From contig RHLJ01000002.1 in the NCBI GenBank assembly GCA_003712055.1, positions 480,550 through 544,549 of the forward strand: DNA of 64,000 nucleotides, written 5' to 3'. The stretch comes from Balneola sp. (GTDB taxonomy: Bacteria > Bacteroidota > Rhodothermia > Balneolales > Balneolaceae). The position numbers and the translations under genes were made by a program. Under the pieces are notes generated by a model that saw nothing but the letters and a program-made list of their open reading frames with translations, did no database searches and was not told the DNA's origin. Below, piece after piece: positions 43,751 through 52,670 of the stretch (positions within the stretch are counted from its first letter, which is position 1; every line of letters starts with the position of its first letter).

Positions 43751-45112
43751 ATGGATCTTTTCCAGGAAAAAAAGCACAGCAACAATAACAAGGTTAATGA
43801 ACCTGACACCTTCGATTACCACCAGCCTTTAGCTACAAGGATGCGTCCTGATAGCTTAGCTGAATTTGCGGGGCAAGAACATTTGGTAGGAGACGGAAAA
43901 ATGCTACGTAGAATGATAGAGAGTGGTGTAATTGGCTCACTCATTTTTTTTGGTCCGCCAAGCTCTGGTAAAACAACCCTTGCACATGTTATCTCTAAAG
44001 AAATTAAAGCGGTATTTGAAGTAATAAATGCAGTATTGGATGGAATAAAAGAATTACGTTTGGTCGTAGAAAAAGCTGAAAAGCTGAGGAAACTCAATGG
44101 TCGCAAAACCATCCTTTTTGTTGATGAAATTCACCGATGGAATAAAGCGCAGCAAGATGCTCTTCTACCTCACCTCGAATCCGGAATAATAACTCTGGTT
44201 GGCGCGACTACCGAAAATCCATTTTACTCATTAGTAAACCCACTTTTATCCAGGTGTCAATTATTTGAATTAAAGCCTCTACTTACTTCTGATGTTGAGA
44301 GAATGATTTATCGGGCGCTTGATGATTCTGAAAGAGGGTTGGCAAGTAAAAAGATTGAAGTAGATAAAGGTGCGGTCAAACATTTTGCTGAATATGCAGG
44401 GGGAGATGTAAGAAATGCTCTTAATGCACTTGAGGTAGCTGTATTATCAAGCGAGGAAGAAGGCGGAAGAATCCATATTACACTAGAGGTTGCCAAAGAG
44501 AGTATTCAGAGAAGAGTGGTTAGATACGACCGGACTGGAGATGAGCATTATCATTATATATCTGCCTTCATAAAATCTGTTCGAGGTTCTGATCCTGATG
44601 GAGCACTTTATTGGATGAATGCGATGCTGGAAGGTGGGGATGACCCAAACTTTATTTTTCGTAGAATGTTCATTCTTGCCAGCGAAGACATCGGACTTGC
44701 AGAACCTAATGCAATCACTATTGTAAATTCATGCCACGAAGCTTTTATGAAATGCGGTATGCCGGAGGGTATGTTTTTCCTTTCTCATGCAGCACTTTAT
44801 TTGGCAGTTTGCCCGAAGAGTAACAGCACATTAGGAATATTTAAAGCCAGTAATGAAATCAAGTCGAGGGGAGTAGGAGAAGTGCCTCCTTATTTGAAGG
44901 ATAAAACGGCTAATAAACTTTCTTCCCGATACATGGATATTGAAAACGCATCAAAAGAATATAAATACCCTCATGATCATCCCGGGAATTGGGTAGATCA
45001 AAATTATCTTCCGGGAAATCTCAAAGGAATAAGTTTCTATAAGCCAGGTTTAGAGGGTAGAGAGGGTTTACTTCATAAAAGACTTGATGAGATAAAAAAG
45101 AGAAACAGCTAA
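43751..45112 (+). CDS. rarA: Replication-associated recombination protein A (RarA/MgsA)
   Basis: A 453-residue AAA+ ATPase from ATG 43751 (MDLFQEKK). A longer TTG reading exists. It has PLATRMRPDSLAEFAGQEHLVG, Walker A FFGPPSSGKTTLAH, Walker B TILFVDEIHRWNKAQQDALLPHLE, sensor ATTENPFYSLVNPLLSRCQLF, and the RarA-specific tail including HYHYISAFIKSVRGSDPDGALYW, EDIGLAEPNA, YKYPHDHPGNWVDQNYLP. RarA acts at stalled forks and in repair. It lies beside two photolyase genes. Confidence 0.95.
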   Translation: MDLFQEKKHSNNNKVNEPDTFDYHQPLATRMRPDSLAEFAGQEHLVGDGKMLRRMIESGVIGSLIFFGPPSSGKTTLAHVISKEIKAVFEVINAVLDGIKELRLVVEKAEKLRKLNGRKTILFVDEIHRWNKAQQDALLPHLESGIITLVGATTENPFYSLVNPLLSRCQLFELKPLLTSDVERMIYRALDDSERGLASKKIEVDKGAVKHFAEYAGGDVRNALNALEVAVLSSEEEGGRIHITLEVAKESIQRRVVRYDRTGDEHYHYISAFIKSVRGSDPDGALYWMNAMLEGGDDPNFIFRRMFILASEDIGLAEPNAITIVNSCHEAFMKCGMPEGMFFLSHAALYLAVCPKSNSTLGIFKASNEIKSRGVGEVPPYLKDKTANKLSSRYMDIENASKEYKYPHDHPGNWVDQNYLPGNLKGISFYKPGLEGREGLLHKRLDEIKKRNS

Positions 45113-45120
45113 CCTTGATT

Positions 45121-45315
45121 TAGCTTTAATGTAACTCCGTATAAAAAAACAGGCGAAGAGGATCAGCACTTCGCCTGTTGTTGTTGGAGTCACTAATACT
45201 TCCGGAAGGAAAATTGCAGCCTAACCAACCTAATCCTTCCGGCTTTGTATTAGGCGGAATAAAAACATGAGTAAAGTTATTTTTCTAACTCGTAAAATGA
45301 TACGGAGTAAAGCTA
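45121..45315. repeat. Structured intergenic element bounded by inverted repeats
   Basis: This fills most of the 359-base gap 45113-45471. The outer arms are TAGCTTTA-(ATGTAA)-CTCCGTAT at 45121-45142 and its complement ATACGGAGTAAAGCTA at 45300-45315, that is, 16 bases with a six-base insertion. Inside are an 11-base-pair hairpin (45148-45179) and a nine-base-pair inverted repeat CCGGAAGGA/TCCTTCCGG (45202-45242). No convincing protein gene is present; a 20-codon reading at 45267-45329 is too short to judge. It could be a non-coding RNA locus or a small mobile-element remnant. The rest of the gap (45316-45471) is AT-rich with nothing I recognise. Confidence 0.5.
45141..45179 (-). terminator. 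Minus-strand terminator within the intergenic element
   Basis: On the minus strand, AACAGGCGAAG/CTTCGCCTGTT (11 base pairs, nine-base loop) is followed by TTTTTTTAT. No minus-strand protein gene ends here, so it may end a small RNA. In the plus direction the hairpin lacks a clear T-run but could still attenuate read-through from rarA. Confidence 0.6.
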
Positions 45316-45471
45316 CTAAAACAAAATAAAATTAGATATTTCTTATAAAATATTTAAATAAATTAAATATCTATCTAAAAAGCGCTTACAATATTTATTT
45401 AGAAGTTTAAATGAAGGTTGGAATGATTTTCTTTATCAATCAGTATTTTATGCATCATCAAATAGAAAAAA

Positions 45472-46017
45472 ATGCAGTTAAAAATTATTAGTTCTACTGA
45501 CCGCCCTAATTCAAAATCTTTGGAAGTGTCGGGGTATATCCAAAAGCTATATGATAAGCAAGGGGTCGATACTTCTGTTGTATCCTTAGAAGATTTTCCT
45601 TTGCAGGATGTTGCTGGGGGGAAATATGGAGAAGAGATACAATCAGTTAAAAATTTCCGAGATCCGGTACTCAACGCAGATGCACTTCTATTTGTAATAC
45701 CAGAGTACAATGGAGGTTTTCCGGGTATTCTGAAGGTCTTTATTGATTACCTGCCTTTTCCAGGAGCTTTTGAACATCTTCCAATGGCTTTTATAGGGGT
45801 TGCAGCAGGTGCTTTTGGGGCATTAAGAGCAGTAGAACAATTTCAAATGGTTGCAAACTATAGGAACTCTATTCAATTCCCTGAACGAGTATTTATTAAT
45901 AGAGTAAGCTCTGAGTTTGATCCTGAAAGTGGCCTGAAAAATGAATTCCAGCAGAAGCTTCTAGAGGGGCAAACCAAGAATTTTATCGGTTTCGTAAGGC
46001 GTCTTAAGGATAACTAA
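45472..46017 (+). CDS. NADPH-dependent FMN reductase family protein
   Basis: A 181-residue flavodoxin-like oxidoreductase. It begins LKIISSTDRPNSKSLEVSGYI (phosphate-binding loop), has ALLFVIPEYNGGFPGILKVFIDYLP (the PEYNGG flavin-binding motif) and FIGVAAGAFGALRAVEQF. Such proteins reduce quinones, azo compounds or flavins using NAD(P)H. The physiological substrate is not visible. It converges with the response-regulator gene, overlapping it by four bases. Confidence 0.92.
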   Translation: MQLKIISSTDRPNSKSLEVSGYIQKLYDKQGVDTSVVSLEDFPLQDVAGGKYGEEIQSVKNFRDPVLNADALLFVIPEYNGGFPGILKVFIDYLPFPGAFEHLPMAFIGVAAGAFGALRAVEQFQMVANYRNSIQFPERVFINRVSSEFDPESGLKNEFQQKLLEGQTKNFIGFVRRLKDN

Positions 46018-46718
46018 GTCGTCTTTAATAGGTATCCGACTCCGTGTAGAGTAATTAAATATCTGGGGTCTTCCGGATGAACTTCAATTTTAGCTCTCAA
46101 TTTAGAAATATGAACATCAACTGTTCTGGTATTAGTACTGTACTCATATCTCCAGACCTTTTCGAGAAGTTCATCTCTTGAAACAGGTTCTCCACCGGCA
46201 CCAAGTAAGTATCTAATTAATTCTACTTCACGGGCTGTAAGTTCATTAACTGATCCGTCCGGGAATTGTACCTCCGATTCCAATAAATCTATCTTTACTG
46301 ATCCTAATTTGAGAATCTCGACTTCACTAGAAGAAGAGTAAGTTCCTGCCCTTCTAAGACGAGCTTGAATTCTTGCCAGTAGTTCTTTAACACCGAAAGG
46401 TTTCGTTAAATAATCATCAGCACCTAAATTTAATCCCTTTACTTTATCTATTTCCTGATCCTTGGCAGTAAGCATTATAATTGGGAAGGCGTACTTAAGT
46501 TCACGTACTTCTTTACAAATATCATACCCACTTTTGCCAGGTAACATGATATCGAGAATCATTAAATCCGGAGAATATTCCTGAACCAGTTCTACGGCTC
46601 GTTCTCCATCTTCGCTTACAATTACCTGGTATCCTTCACTTTCCAGGGTGTCCCTAAGTGTAAAGATTAAACTTGGTTCATCTTCAACTACAAGAATTTT
46701 GATCGTTTTATTTGGCAT
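46014..46718 (-). CDS. OmpR/PhoB-family response regulator
   Basis: A 234-residue DNA-binding regulator with a receiver domain (1-120; phospho-acceptor Asp56 in LMILDIMLPG, Lys in LTKPFG) and a winged-helix output domain (about 140-234: LTAREVELIRYLLGAGGEPVSRDELLEKVW, TRTVDVHISKLRAKIEVHPEDPRYLITLHGVGYLL). It overlaps the kinase gene upstream by 11 bases, so the two form one two-component system. Confidence 0.95.
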   Translation of the reverse strand: MPNKTIKILVVEDEPSLIFTLRDTLESEGYQVIVSEDGERAVELVQEYSPDLMILDIMLPGKSGYDICKEVRELKYAFPIIMLTAKDQEIDKVKGLNLGADDYLTKPFGVKELLARIQARLRRAGTYSSSSEVEILKLGSVKIDLLESEVQFPDGSVNELTAREVELIRYLLGAGGEPVSRDELLEKVWRYEYSTNTRTVDVHISKLRAKIEVHPEDPRYLITLHGVGYLLKTT

Positions 46719-48414
46719 ACTCCGAAATATTGCTGATTTGTTGAGTTAGATCTCCATGATTTTGAGAATCCCTGTCTATGTGCTTTTCGCGGATGAAAAT
46801 AGGGAATTTGATCGTGAAAACAGTTCCCCTTCCAACTTCACTAGTAACATGTATAGTTCCACCATTCAATTCGACCAGATTTTTGACAATACTAAGGCCG
46901 AGTCCATGTCCCTTTGTCTTTGCATTTAGTGAGTCTTCAACTCGATAAAATTTCTTGAAAATATTTTTAAGATGCTTTTTGGGAATCCCTATCCCTACAT
47001 CTGAAACTTTCAAAACAACAAACTGATTCACCGTTTTAAGGCGTATTTTTATAGCCTTATCTTCGGCACTATATTTTATTGCATTCTCAATAAGGTTACT
47101 GATTACCGTTTCAAAATGATCTCTGTCGATCATAATGAGTGTAGAATCAGAATTATAATTGAAGGATAAGGTAAAGCCCTTACTTTCAATATAAGGTCGG
47201 TTTTCCTTCACGTAATCCCGTACTAATTCTAGTAGGTTAGCAGGACTTGCCTTTATGAGAGTTTGTCCGGAATCAGATTTCGCGACATCTAACAGTTTTT
47301 CAATCATTCTTCTTAACCGGATAGACTCATTGTAAATATGATCTCCATACTGCTTTAATCTCGCCTTCTCAGTTACTCGCCCATCAGAAATATTTTCGCC
47401 TGCAGCCTGCATTACTGCCAATGGAGTTTTCAATTCATGGGTAACATTTGCCAGGAAACCTGCCTGACGCTGAGAAAGGGCTCTTTCTCTTTGTGCGGTA
47501 TAAAACATGAAGACCAAAGCACCTACTAAGAGGAGCATAGCAACACCCAAAACAATCAGGTTTTTTAGAAGTGATTCGTTGTAAATATTACCAACCGGAT
47601 TGTCTAGAAAAGCGATCTTGATATTCCAGTTCTCAAGCATGTTTCCATAAATAAAACTTCGACGGGTATTTACAATTTCACGATCGTAATTAACGGAAGG
47701 GTTATTAGTCGCCAGTACTACATTATTCGCCCAGTCATGAAGCCAAAGAATAGTACCTGGGTTATCAATTGGATCAAAATACTCCGTTAGAAGAGGAGCG
47801 ATCATATCATTGACGATATAGTCTTTGTTTAATGTGACCGTGAGATAACCAATGATTCGATTTTCTTTAATGTTAATGAAGCCAATGTTCATTGTTCGAT
47901 GCGCATCAAACTCTACATTTGTATTCCAGTTATATTCTAAACTATTTAATTCGATACGGGCTTTTGTTCTTACCAGCCCCACTCCATCACACACAGTGCT
48001 AGGGTAGGAGTCAGTAAATACCATGGTTTCATTCGAGTAATTATATGAGTAGATCTGCTCCTCATCTAAGCATGGGTCAGTACCTTCTGGTGTATAATAA
48101 ATGCCATCAAATACTTCATTCTTAGATGCCTCTACAATAATTTCCTGTACTTGAGAAGGAAATTTTCCATGGTTTGCGATAGTGTTTTCAGTAGGTTCGA
48201 GCTCCAGTTTTCCTAAGGGTCTGAATGGTCCATAGAATTCGAAACGTACTTTAGATACAAGCTCATCAAGTAGATCGAGCTGCCGCTCTTCTTCAGAAGC
48301 AATTATTCTATCTCTAATATCATAGAGCGAATATACATTCATTCCAGTCAGTGCTATTACAGCTAATAGCGCTAATCCGAGCAATGACCATCTAAAAACC
48401 TTACTTCGAAGCAT
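46708..48414 (-). CDS. Membrane sensor histidine kinase
   Basis: A 568-residue kinase and partner of the following regulator. Transmembrane helices at about 8-30 and 284-306 enclose a periplasmic sensor of some 250 residues without an obvious known domain; two cysteines (Cys115, Cys142) may pair. The dimerisation domain has the phospho-His326 (FLANVTHELKTPLAV), and the ATPase domain shows NLIENAIKYS, VSDVGIGIPKKHLKNIFKKFYR and GHGLGLSIVKNLVELNGG. Signal unknown. Confidence 0.94.
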   Translation of the reverse strand: MLRSKVFRWSLLGLALLAVIALTGMNVYSLYDIRDRIIASEEERQLDLLDELVSKVRFEFYGPFRPLGKLELEPTENTIANHGKFPSQVQEIIVEASKNEVFDGIYYTPEGTDPCLDEEQIYSYNYSNETMVFTDSYPSTVCDGVGLVRTKARIELNSLEYNWNTNVEFDAHRTMNIGFINIKENRIIGYLTVTLNKDYIVNDMIAPLLTEYFDPIDNPGTILWLHDWANNVVLATNNPSVNYDREIVNTRRSFIYGNMLENWNIKIAFLDNPVGNIYNESLLKNLIVLGVAMLLLVGALVFMFYTAQRERALSQRQAGFLANVTHELKTPLAVMQAAGENISDGRVTEKARLKQYGDHIYNESIRLRRMIEKLLDVAKSDSGQTLIKASPANLLELVRDYVKENRPYIESKGFTLSFNYNSDSTLIMIDRDHFETVISNLIENAIKYSAEDKAIKIRLKTVNQFVVLKVSDVGIGIPKKHLKNIFKKFYRVEDSLNAKTKGHGLGLSIVKNLVELNGGTIHVTSEVGRGTVFTIKFPIFIREKHIDRDSQNHGDLTQQISNISEYAK

Positions 48415-48526
48415 GAGTGATATTCTTGTTGATCACAAAAATAGAATAAGAATAGATTACATCAACCTAATTATGGTAAAACTTCGTGAAGGATAAAAGA
48501 ATTATGGGGAAATGGAAAAGAATGAT

Positions 48527-48901
48527 CTATCTAAAATTCTTTTCTATCGATTCTTTTAGGTCATTAAATTCGATGGGCTTTACAAGATAATCAACGTAGT
48601 TAGTTTCCTTAGCTCGTTGAACATGATAAGGGTCAGAATTTCCAGTGATATAAATTACGGGGACATCAGAGAATTTTCGTATTTCTGTCATTGCTTCAAT
48701 GCCATCCATTTCTCCTTCAAGAGAGATGTCCATAAGTATCAAATCCGGGCTTATTCGTTTGGCGACTTCAATGGCTGTTTTACCATACACTAATTCACCT
48801 TCAGCATCATAACCCAGTTTCTCTAGATAACTCTCATAAAGCAGATTCAGTATAAGATCGTCTTCTACGATCATCACTGTTTTGTTCTGAGATTTTTCCA
48901 T
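48527..48901 (-). CDS. Stand-alone receiver-domain response regulator
   Basis: A 124-residue single-domain receiver: IVEDDLILNLLYESYLEKLGY, Asp58 in DLILMDISLEGEMDGIEAM, VIYITGNSD and the Lys in YLVKPIEFNDLKESI. It has no output domain, so it must act by protein contacts, for example in a phosphorelay. It lies 112 bases upstream of the sensor kinase gene on the same strand, which may phosphorylate it. Confidence 0.92.
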   Translation of the reverse strand: MEKSQNKTVMIVEDDLILNLLYESYLEKLGYDAEGELVYGKTAIEVAKRISPDLILMDISLEGEMDGIEAMTEIRKFSDVPVIYITGNSDPYHVQRAKETNYVDYLVKPIEFNDLKESIEKNFR

Positions 48902-49030
48902 GTGTTAGTCAATCATTCCTTCAAGAACTTACCCTTCACTAATAATAACATGATAAAACATTAAACAAAATTTTTTACATGAATAATTTAGCATGCATTT
49001 GTTTTAATTGGGTTTTATCAAACTAGCGGG

Positions 49031-49060
49031 CAAAAAAAAACCTACCGAATTTCGGTAGGT
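49031..49060 (-). terminator. Rho-independent terminator after tRNA-Leu
   Basis: Minus-strand stem CCTACCGA/TCGGTAGG with a three-base loop (49041-49059) followed by nine T residues. Confidence 0.88.
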
Positions 49061-49066
49061 TTTTAG

Positions 49067-49154
49067 TACCGCGGGCCGGACTCGAACCGGCACGGGCATT
49101 TAAACACCCATTGGATTTTAAGTCCAACGTGTCTACCAATTCCACCACCGCGGC
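49067..49154 (-). tRNA. tRNA-Leu (UAA anticodon)
   Basis: An 88-base class II tRNA on the minus strand. Acceptor strands are GCCGCGG and CCGCGGT (with a terminal G-U), the anticodon stem TTGGA/TCCAA frames the loop CTTAAAA with anticodon TAA, the long variable arm TGGGTG..AATGCCC is typical of leucine, and the T arm is GCCGGTTCGAGTCCGGC. The discriminator is A; CCA is not encoded. It is followed by a strong terminator. Confidence 0.96.
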
Positions 49155-49292
49155 TAACCATTCTTTACATTGGCTTTTAGAACAGCAAATATACGACTTA
49201 AATTTAGAACTCTTCAATTCATTTCTACTAAAATGTTATTGAATAAAACTGTGGTTTTGTACTTTCCAGTATTCAGCAATAAGGATTGGTTT

Positions 49293-49859
49293 ATGACTAA
49301 AGTTTTTTCGGTATTAATTCCTCTAGTAGTTCTTTTTACGAGCCCGGCATTTGCTCAGTTAGAGGTGGGGGCATCTTATGAATTAAGGGATGAAGATCCT
49401 CAAAGTGGATTTGGACTTAGGGTACAAAAAAGCTTTTTAGATCAGTTGTCGATGGTCAATGTTGGGCTTCAAGCTCATTTCAGTTTTTTTAGTGATCAAA
49501 ATGATGTTTCGGAAGCAGGTATTTCTTACTCGCAGGACTTAACTAATTATGATTTCGGAATTGCTGTAATTGGAGGTGTGTCTGTAGGATTGATAGAGCC
49601 TTACCTTGGTTTGGGTTTAGGTTCGACTACATTAGATATAAACAGGAAGGATATTATCGGGGCGCAGGTTGGACTGGAGCCAGGTGACGAAAGTGAATCC
49701 AACGTATATTGGAATGGGATTGTGGGAGCAAAAGTAAGTATAATACCTATACTTAAACCTTTTGTAGAATACAGGTATTCAGATACTTCATTAAGTGGCC
49801 CTGAACTCTCAGAGGCGACTACTGGAAGGATCCTATTTGGAGTATCGTTAAGCTTTTGA
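49293..49859 (+). CDS. Small outer-membrane beta-barrel protein
   Basis: A 188-residue protein from ATG 49293, which has AAGGA eight bases upstream and begins a proper signal peptide (MTKVFSVLIPLVVLFTSPAFAQ); a longer reading runs into the tRNA promoter area and is rejected. The mature part has repeated amphipathic strands (LEVGASYELRDEDPQSGFGLRVQ, VNVGLQAHFSFFS, PYLGLGLGSTTLDI, LKPFVEYRYSDTSL) and ends GRILFGVSLSF, a barrel C-terminus. Function unknown. Confidence 0.78.
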   Translation: MTKVFSVLIPLVVLFTSPAFAQLEVGASYELRDEDPQSGFGLRVQKSFLDQLSMVNVGLQAHFSFFSDQNDVSEAGISYSQDLTNYDFGIAVIGGVSVGLIEPYLGLGLGSTTLDINRKDIIGAQVGLEPGDESESNVYWNGIVGAKVSIIPILKPFVEYRYSDTSLSGPELSEATTGRILFGVSLSF

Positions 49860-49934
49860 TGAGTGATAAAAATAATCACATAAATTTCTGACTAATTCGT
49901 TTTAAACTCATCGTTTAGTTAGGTTTATTGATAT

Positions 49935-52178
49935 ATGGCTAAACCCACTACCATAGAAAAGTTCAACCTGGATGAATACATCCTCGAAAAAGCTCAACAG
50001 CAAGATCTGGAGCAATTACTTGAGGTGTGTAGGTTACATATCGAAAATACCGATATTAATATGGTAACAAGGGCTTTCAAGCTCTGTTATTTGTCTCATA
50101 AGGATGGAAAAAGAGCTTCGGGAGAGCCTTACTATTATCACCCTGTTGAGGTTGCTAAAATCGTAGCTCAGGAGATAAATATAGATGATATCTCTGTTGT
50201 AGCAGCCTTACTACACGATACCGTAGAAGATACCGAGGTAGAACTCGAAGACATTACTTACTGGTTTGGTGAAGAAGTGTCAGTAATTATAGATGGTGTT
50301 ACTAAAATAGCTGGAGTATTCAAAAGCAGAGACAGTAAGCAAGCCGAGACCTTCATGAAACTGCTTCTTTCTATGGCAGAGGATATTCGTGTGATCCTGA
50401 TCAAATTTGCTGACCGTCTCCATAATATGAGAACTATTCAGCACTTGAGAAGGGAAAAACAGATACAGATAGCTTCCGAAACCATGGATCTTTATGCTCC
50501 GTTAGCTCATCGCTTTGGATTATTCAGCATAAAAAATGAATTGGAAGATTTATGCTTTAAAGCAATTGATCCAACCTCATTTAAATTCATTGCCAGGAAA
50601 CTAAGAGAAAAGAAAGAATCGAGAGAAGTATTTATTGATGAGTTTATGATGCCCATCGGCAGGCAGCTTGTTGAACAGGAATTTAAGTTTGAAATTAAAG
50701 GAAGGCCAAAGCATATCTATTCCATTTACAGGAAAATGCAAAGGCAGCAAAAACCATTCGAAGAAATTTATGATTTATTTGCCATCAGGATCATTTTAGA
50801 AGGGGAGCATACCAAAGAAGATTGTTGGAGAGTATATTCCATTATTACCGATTGGTACACTCCTATTCCGGAACGATTTCGGGATTTTATTTCTGTTCCT
50901 AAGGCAAATGGATATCAGTCTCTTCATACCACTGTTATTACCAATAAAGGAAAGAAAGTGGAGGTACAGATCAGAACAAGGAGAATGGATGATATTGCTG
51001 AAAAAGGACTTGCAGCACATTGGAAATATAAAGAGGGAGAGCAAAAGGGAAGTGAGACCCTAGATAAATTTGTAAACTGGGTTAGGGATGTATTAGATAA
51101 TCCTCGCCCGGATTCGACAGCAGATTTTGTAAAAGACTTCCAATTAAATTTATATCAGGAAGAGATTTATGTGTTCACCCCAAAAGGAGAGCTCAGAACC
51201 TTACCTAATGGTGCAACTCCTATCGATTTTGCGTTTGAGATTCATAGTGAAATCGGTGAACTGGCTATGGCTTCAAAAGTTAACGGGAAAATGGCTCCAT
51301 TGCGGCAGAAGCTTAAGAATGGAGACCAGGTTGAAATAATAACAGGAAATAAGATCAACCTTAATCCGGATTGGATTGATGACGTAGTTACTCATAAGGC
51401 TAAATCAAGGATCCGTCAGTTTATAAAACAAAAACAAAGAAAAGTAGCTGACGAAGGAAGAGAGATATGGGATAAAAGAGCCGCTCGAGGTAAAATTGAA
51501 ATTTCAGATCAGGAGCTCACCAAAATAGCAAAACGATTCAAGTATGAATCTACCCAGGGCATGTTCTATGATTTGGGTTTGGGTTCGATGGATGTAAACA
51601 CTGTTTTTAGACAAGTAAAAAAGTTTAAGAGCACTGGAAGGATAGAGGGAGATGCATCTGAGGCAACTCAAAAGTCTGAGGAAGAAATCCAGGAAACCTA
51701 TTACTCAACAGCGCGTGGTTTAGGAGGTGCACAATCACTTATTCTTAATGGGGAGTTAAGTAATGTGAAATTTACTTATGCCAATTGTTGTAACCCAATT
51801 CCAGGAGATGATGTAATTGGTTTCATAAGTAGAAATGGTGATGTGAAGATACATCGTACTATGTGTAATAACGCCCAACATCTTTTAAAGACTGAGGGTG
51901 AGCGAATTGTAGATGTGCAATGGGCAAGAAATATTGAGAACAAATTCCTTGTAGCCATAAGAGTGATTGGAGAAGATAGGGTGGGTCTTATAAACGATTT
52001 AACTGATATCTTATCCAAGTCATTATCTACTAATATGAAAAGCATTAATGTTTCAAGTGATGAAGGTATGTTCGAAGGAATTTTGACATTATATGTAGAT
52101 GGTATATCTCACCTAGATAAGATTATGAAAAGGTTGGGAAAAGTAGATGGGGTTAAGAATGTGCTAAGATATGAGTAA
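49935..52178 (+). CDS. Bifunctional (p)ppGpp synthetase/hydrolase (RelA/SpoT)
   Basis: A 747-residue stringent-response enzyme. The HD hydrolase domain is intact (His69 in YYHPVEVA, His94-Asp95 in ALLHDTVEDTE), so it should both make and degrade ppGpp. The synthetase domain has DLFAIRIILE and FISVPKANGYQSLHTTV, followed by the TGS domain (YVFTPKGELRTLPNGATPIDFAFEIHSEIG), a helical/zinc-finger region with FTYANCCNPIPGDDVIGF, and a C-terminal ACT domain (VAIRVIGEDRVGLINDLTDILS). Length is standard for SpoT/Rel. Confidence 0.95.
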   Translation: MAKPTTIEKFNLDEYILEKAQQQDLEQLLEVCRLHIENTDINMVTRAFKLCYLSHKDGKRASGEPYYYHPVEVAKIVAQEINIDDISVVAALLHDTVEDTEVELEDITYWFGEEVSVIIDGVTKIAGVFKSRDSKQAETFMKLLLSMAEDIRVILIKFADRLHNMRTIQHLRREKQIQIASETMDLYAPLAHRFGLFSIKNELEDLCFKAIDPTSFKFIARKLREKKESREVFIDEFMMPIGRQLVEQEFKFEIKGRPKHIYSIYRKMQRQQKPFEEIYDLFAIRIILEGEHTKEDCWRVYSIITDWYTPIPERFRDFISVPKANGYQSLHTTVITNKGKKVEVQIRTRRMDDIAEKGLAAHWKYKEGEQKGSETLDKFVNWVRDVLDNPRPDSTADFVKDFQLNLYQEEIYVFTPKGELRTLPNGATPIDFAFEIHSEIGELAMASKVNGKMAPLRQKLKNGDQVEIITGNKINLNPDWIDDVVTHKAKSRIRQFIKQKQRKVADEGREIWDKRAARGKIEISDQELTKIAKRFKYESTQGMFYDLGLGSMDVNTVFRQVKKFKSTGRIEGDASEATQKSEEEIQETYYSTARGLGGAQSLILNGELSNVKFTYANCCNPIPGDDVIGFISRNGDVKIHRTMCNNAQHLLKTEGERIVDVQWARNIENKFLVAIRVIGEDRVGLINDLTDILSKSLSTNMKSINVSSDEGMFEGILTLYVDGISHLDKIMKRLGKVDGVKNVLRYE

Positions 52179-52255
52179 GGGCTTGGGGAAAATTTTGAGT
52201 AGACTTTAGCTCAAACTATATGTAAAATCACTTGCTATTCACTTTAGGTTAAAGC

Positions 52256-52308
52256 GAAGGACAAAAAATAGACATAGCATTCCAATAGGAAGGACAAAAA
52301 ACATAGCA
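52256..52308 (+). repeat. Direct repeat upstream of the HU/IHF gene
   Basis: GAAGGACAAAAAA is repeated at 52256 and 52289 (33-base period), each copy followed by ACATAGCA-like bases. It lies 36-88 bases before the HU-family start, in the likely promoter or leader, and could be a regulatory repeat. Confidence 0.35.
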
Positions 52309-52343
52309 CAAAAAAGTGCACAAACATACGAGGAATAATAGTT

Positions 52344-52658
52344 ATGATGACTTACACTAAGCGTGATATTGTTCGTCGGGTAGCGGAAGCTAAAGGCGAA
52401 CCAATGATCAAAGTAGAACCTTGGATTGATGCTGTAATCGTTGCAATGCGCGAGATTATGATGTCAGCAAATACCGAGTGCCGTATCGAAATACGCGATT
52501 TTGGTGTATTTGAGGTAAAGGAGACTAAAGCAAAGCCAAAGGCTAGGAACCCGAAGACTAACGAGGTGATTTATGTGCCAGCACACCGTAAGACTCACTT
52601 CAAACCAAGTAAACTTTTAAAAACCTTTTTACGTCAGCCTTTAGAAGACGTAAAGTAA
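52344..52658 (+). CDS. HU/IHF-family DNA-binding protein
   Basis: A 104-residue nucleoid protein that bends DNA: TKRDIVRRVAEAKGEPMIKVEPWIDAVIVAMREIM (helices), CRIEIRDFGVFEVKETKAKPKARNPKTNEVIYVPAHRKTHFKPSK (the beta-arm with Arg-Asn-Pro-like RNPKT at its tip). An RBS-like AGGAATAA precedes the ATG. It is 12 bases upstream of ruvX and may be co-transcribed with it, def and fmt. Confidence 0.93.
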   Translation: MMTYTKRDIVRRVAEAKGEPMIKVEPWIDAVIVAMREIMMSANTECRIEIRDFGVFEVKETKAKPKARNPKTNEVIYVPAHRKTHFKPSKLLKTFLRQPLEDVK

Positions 52659-52670
52659 CAGCCACAAACT

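Noticed and set aside
45267..45329. Twenty-codon reading with a GGCGG-like upstream sequence
   Set aside because: It lies inside the structured intergenic element, has no recognisable domain and is too short to judge from one sequence.
49023..49217. Minus-strand open frame over the tRNA
   Set aside because: It is the tRNA-Leu gene and its terminator read as codons.
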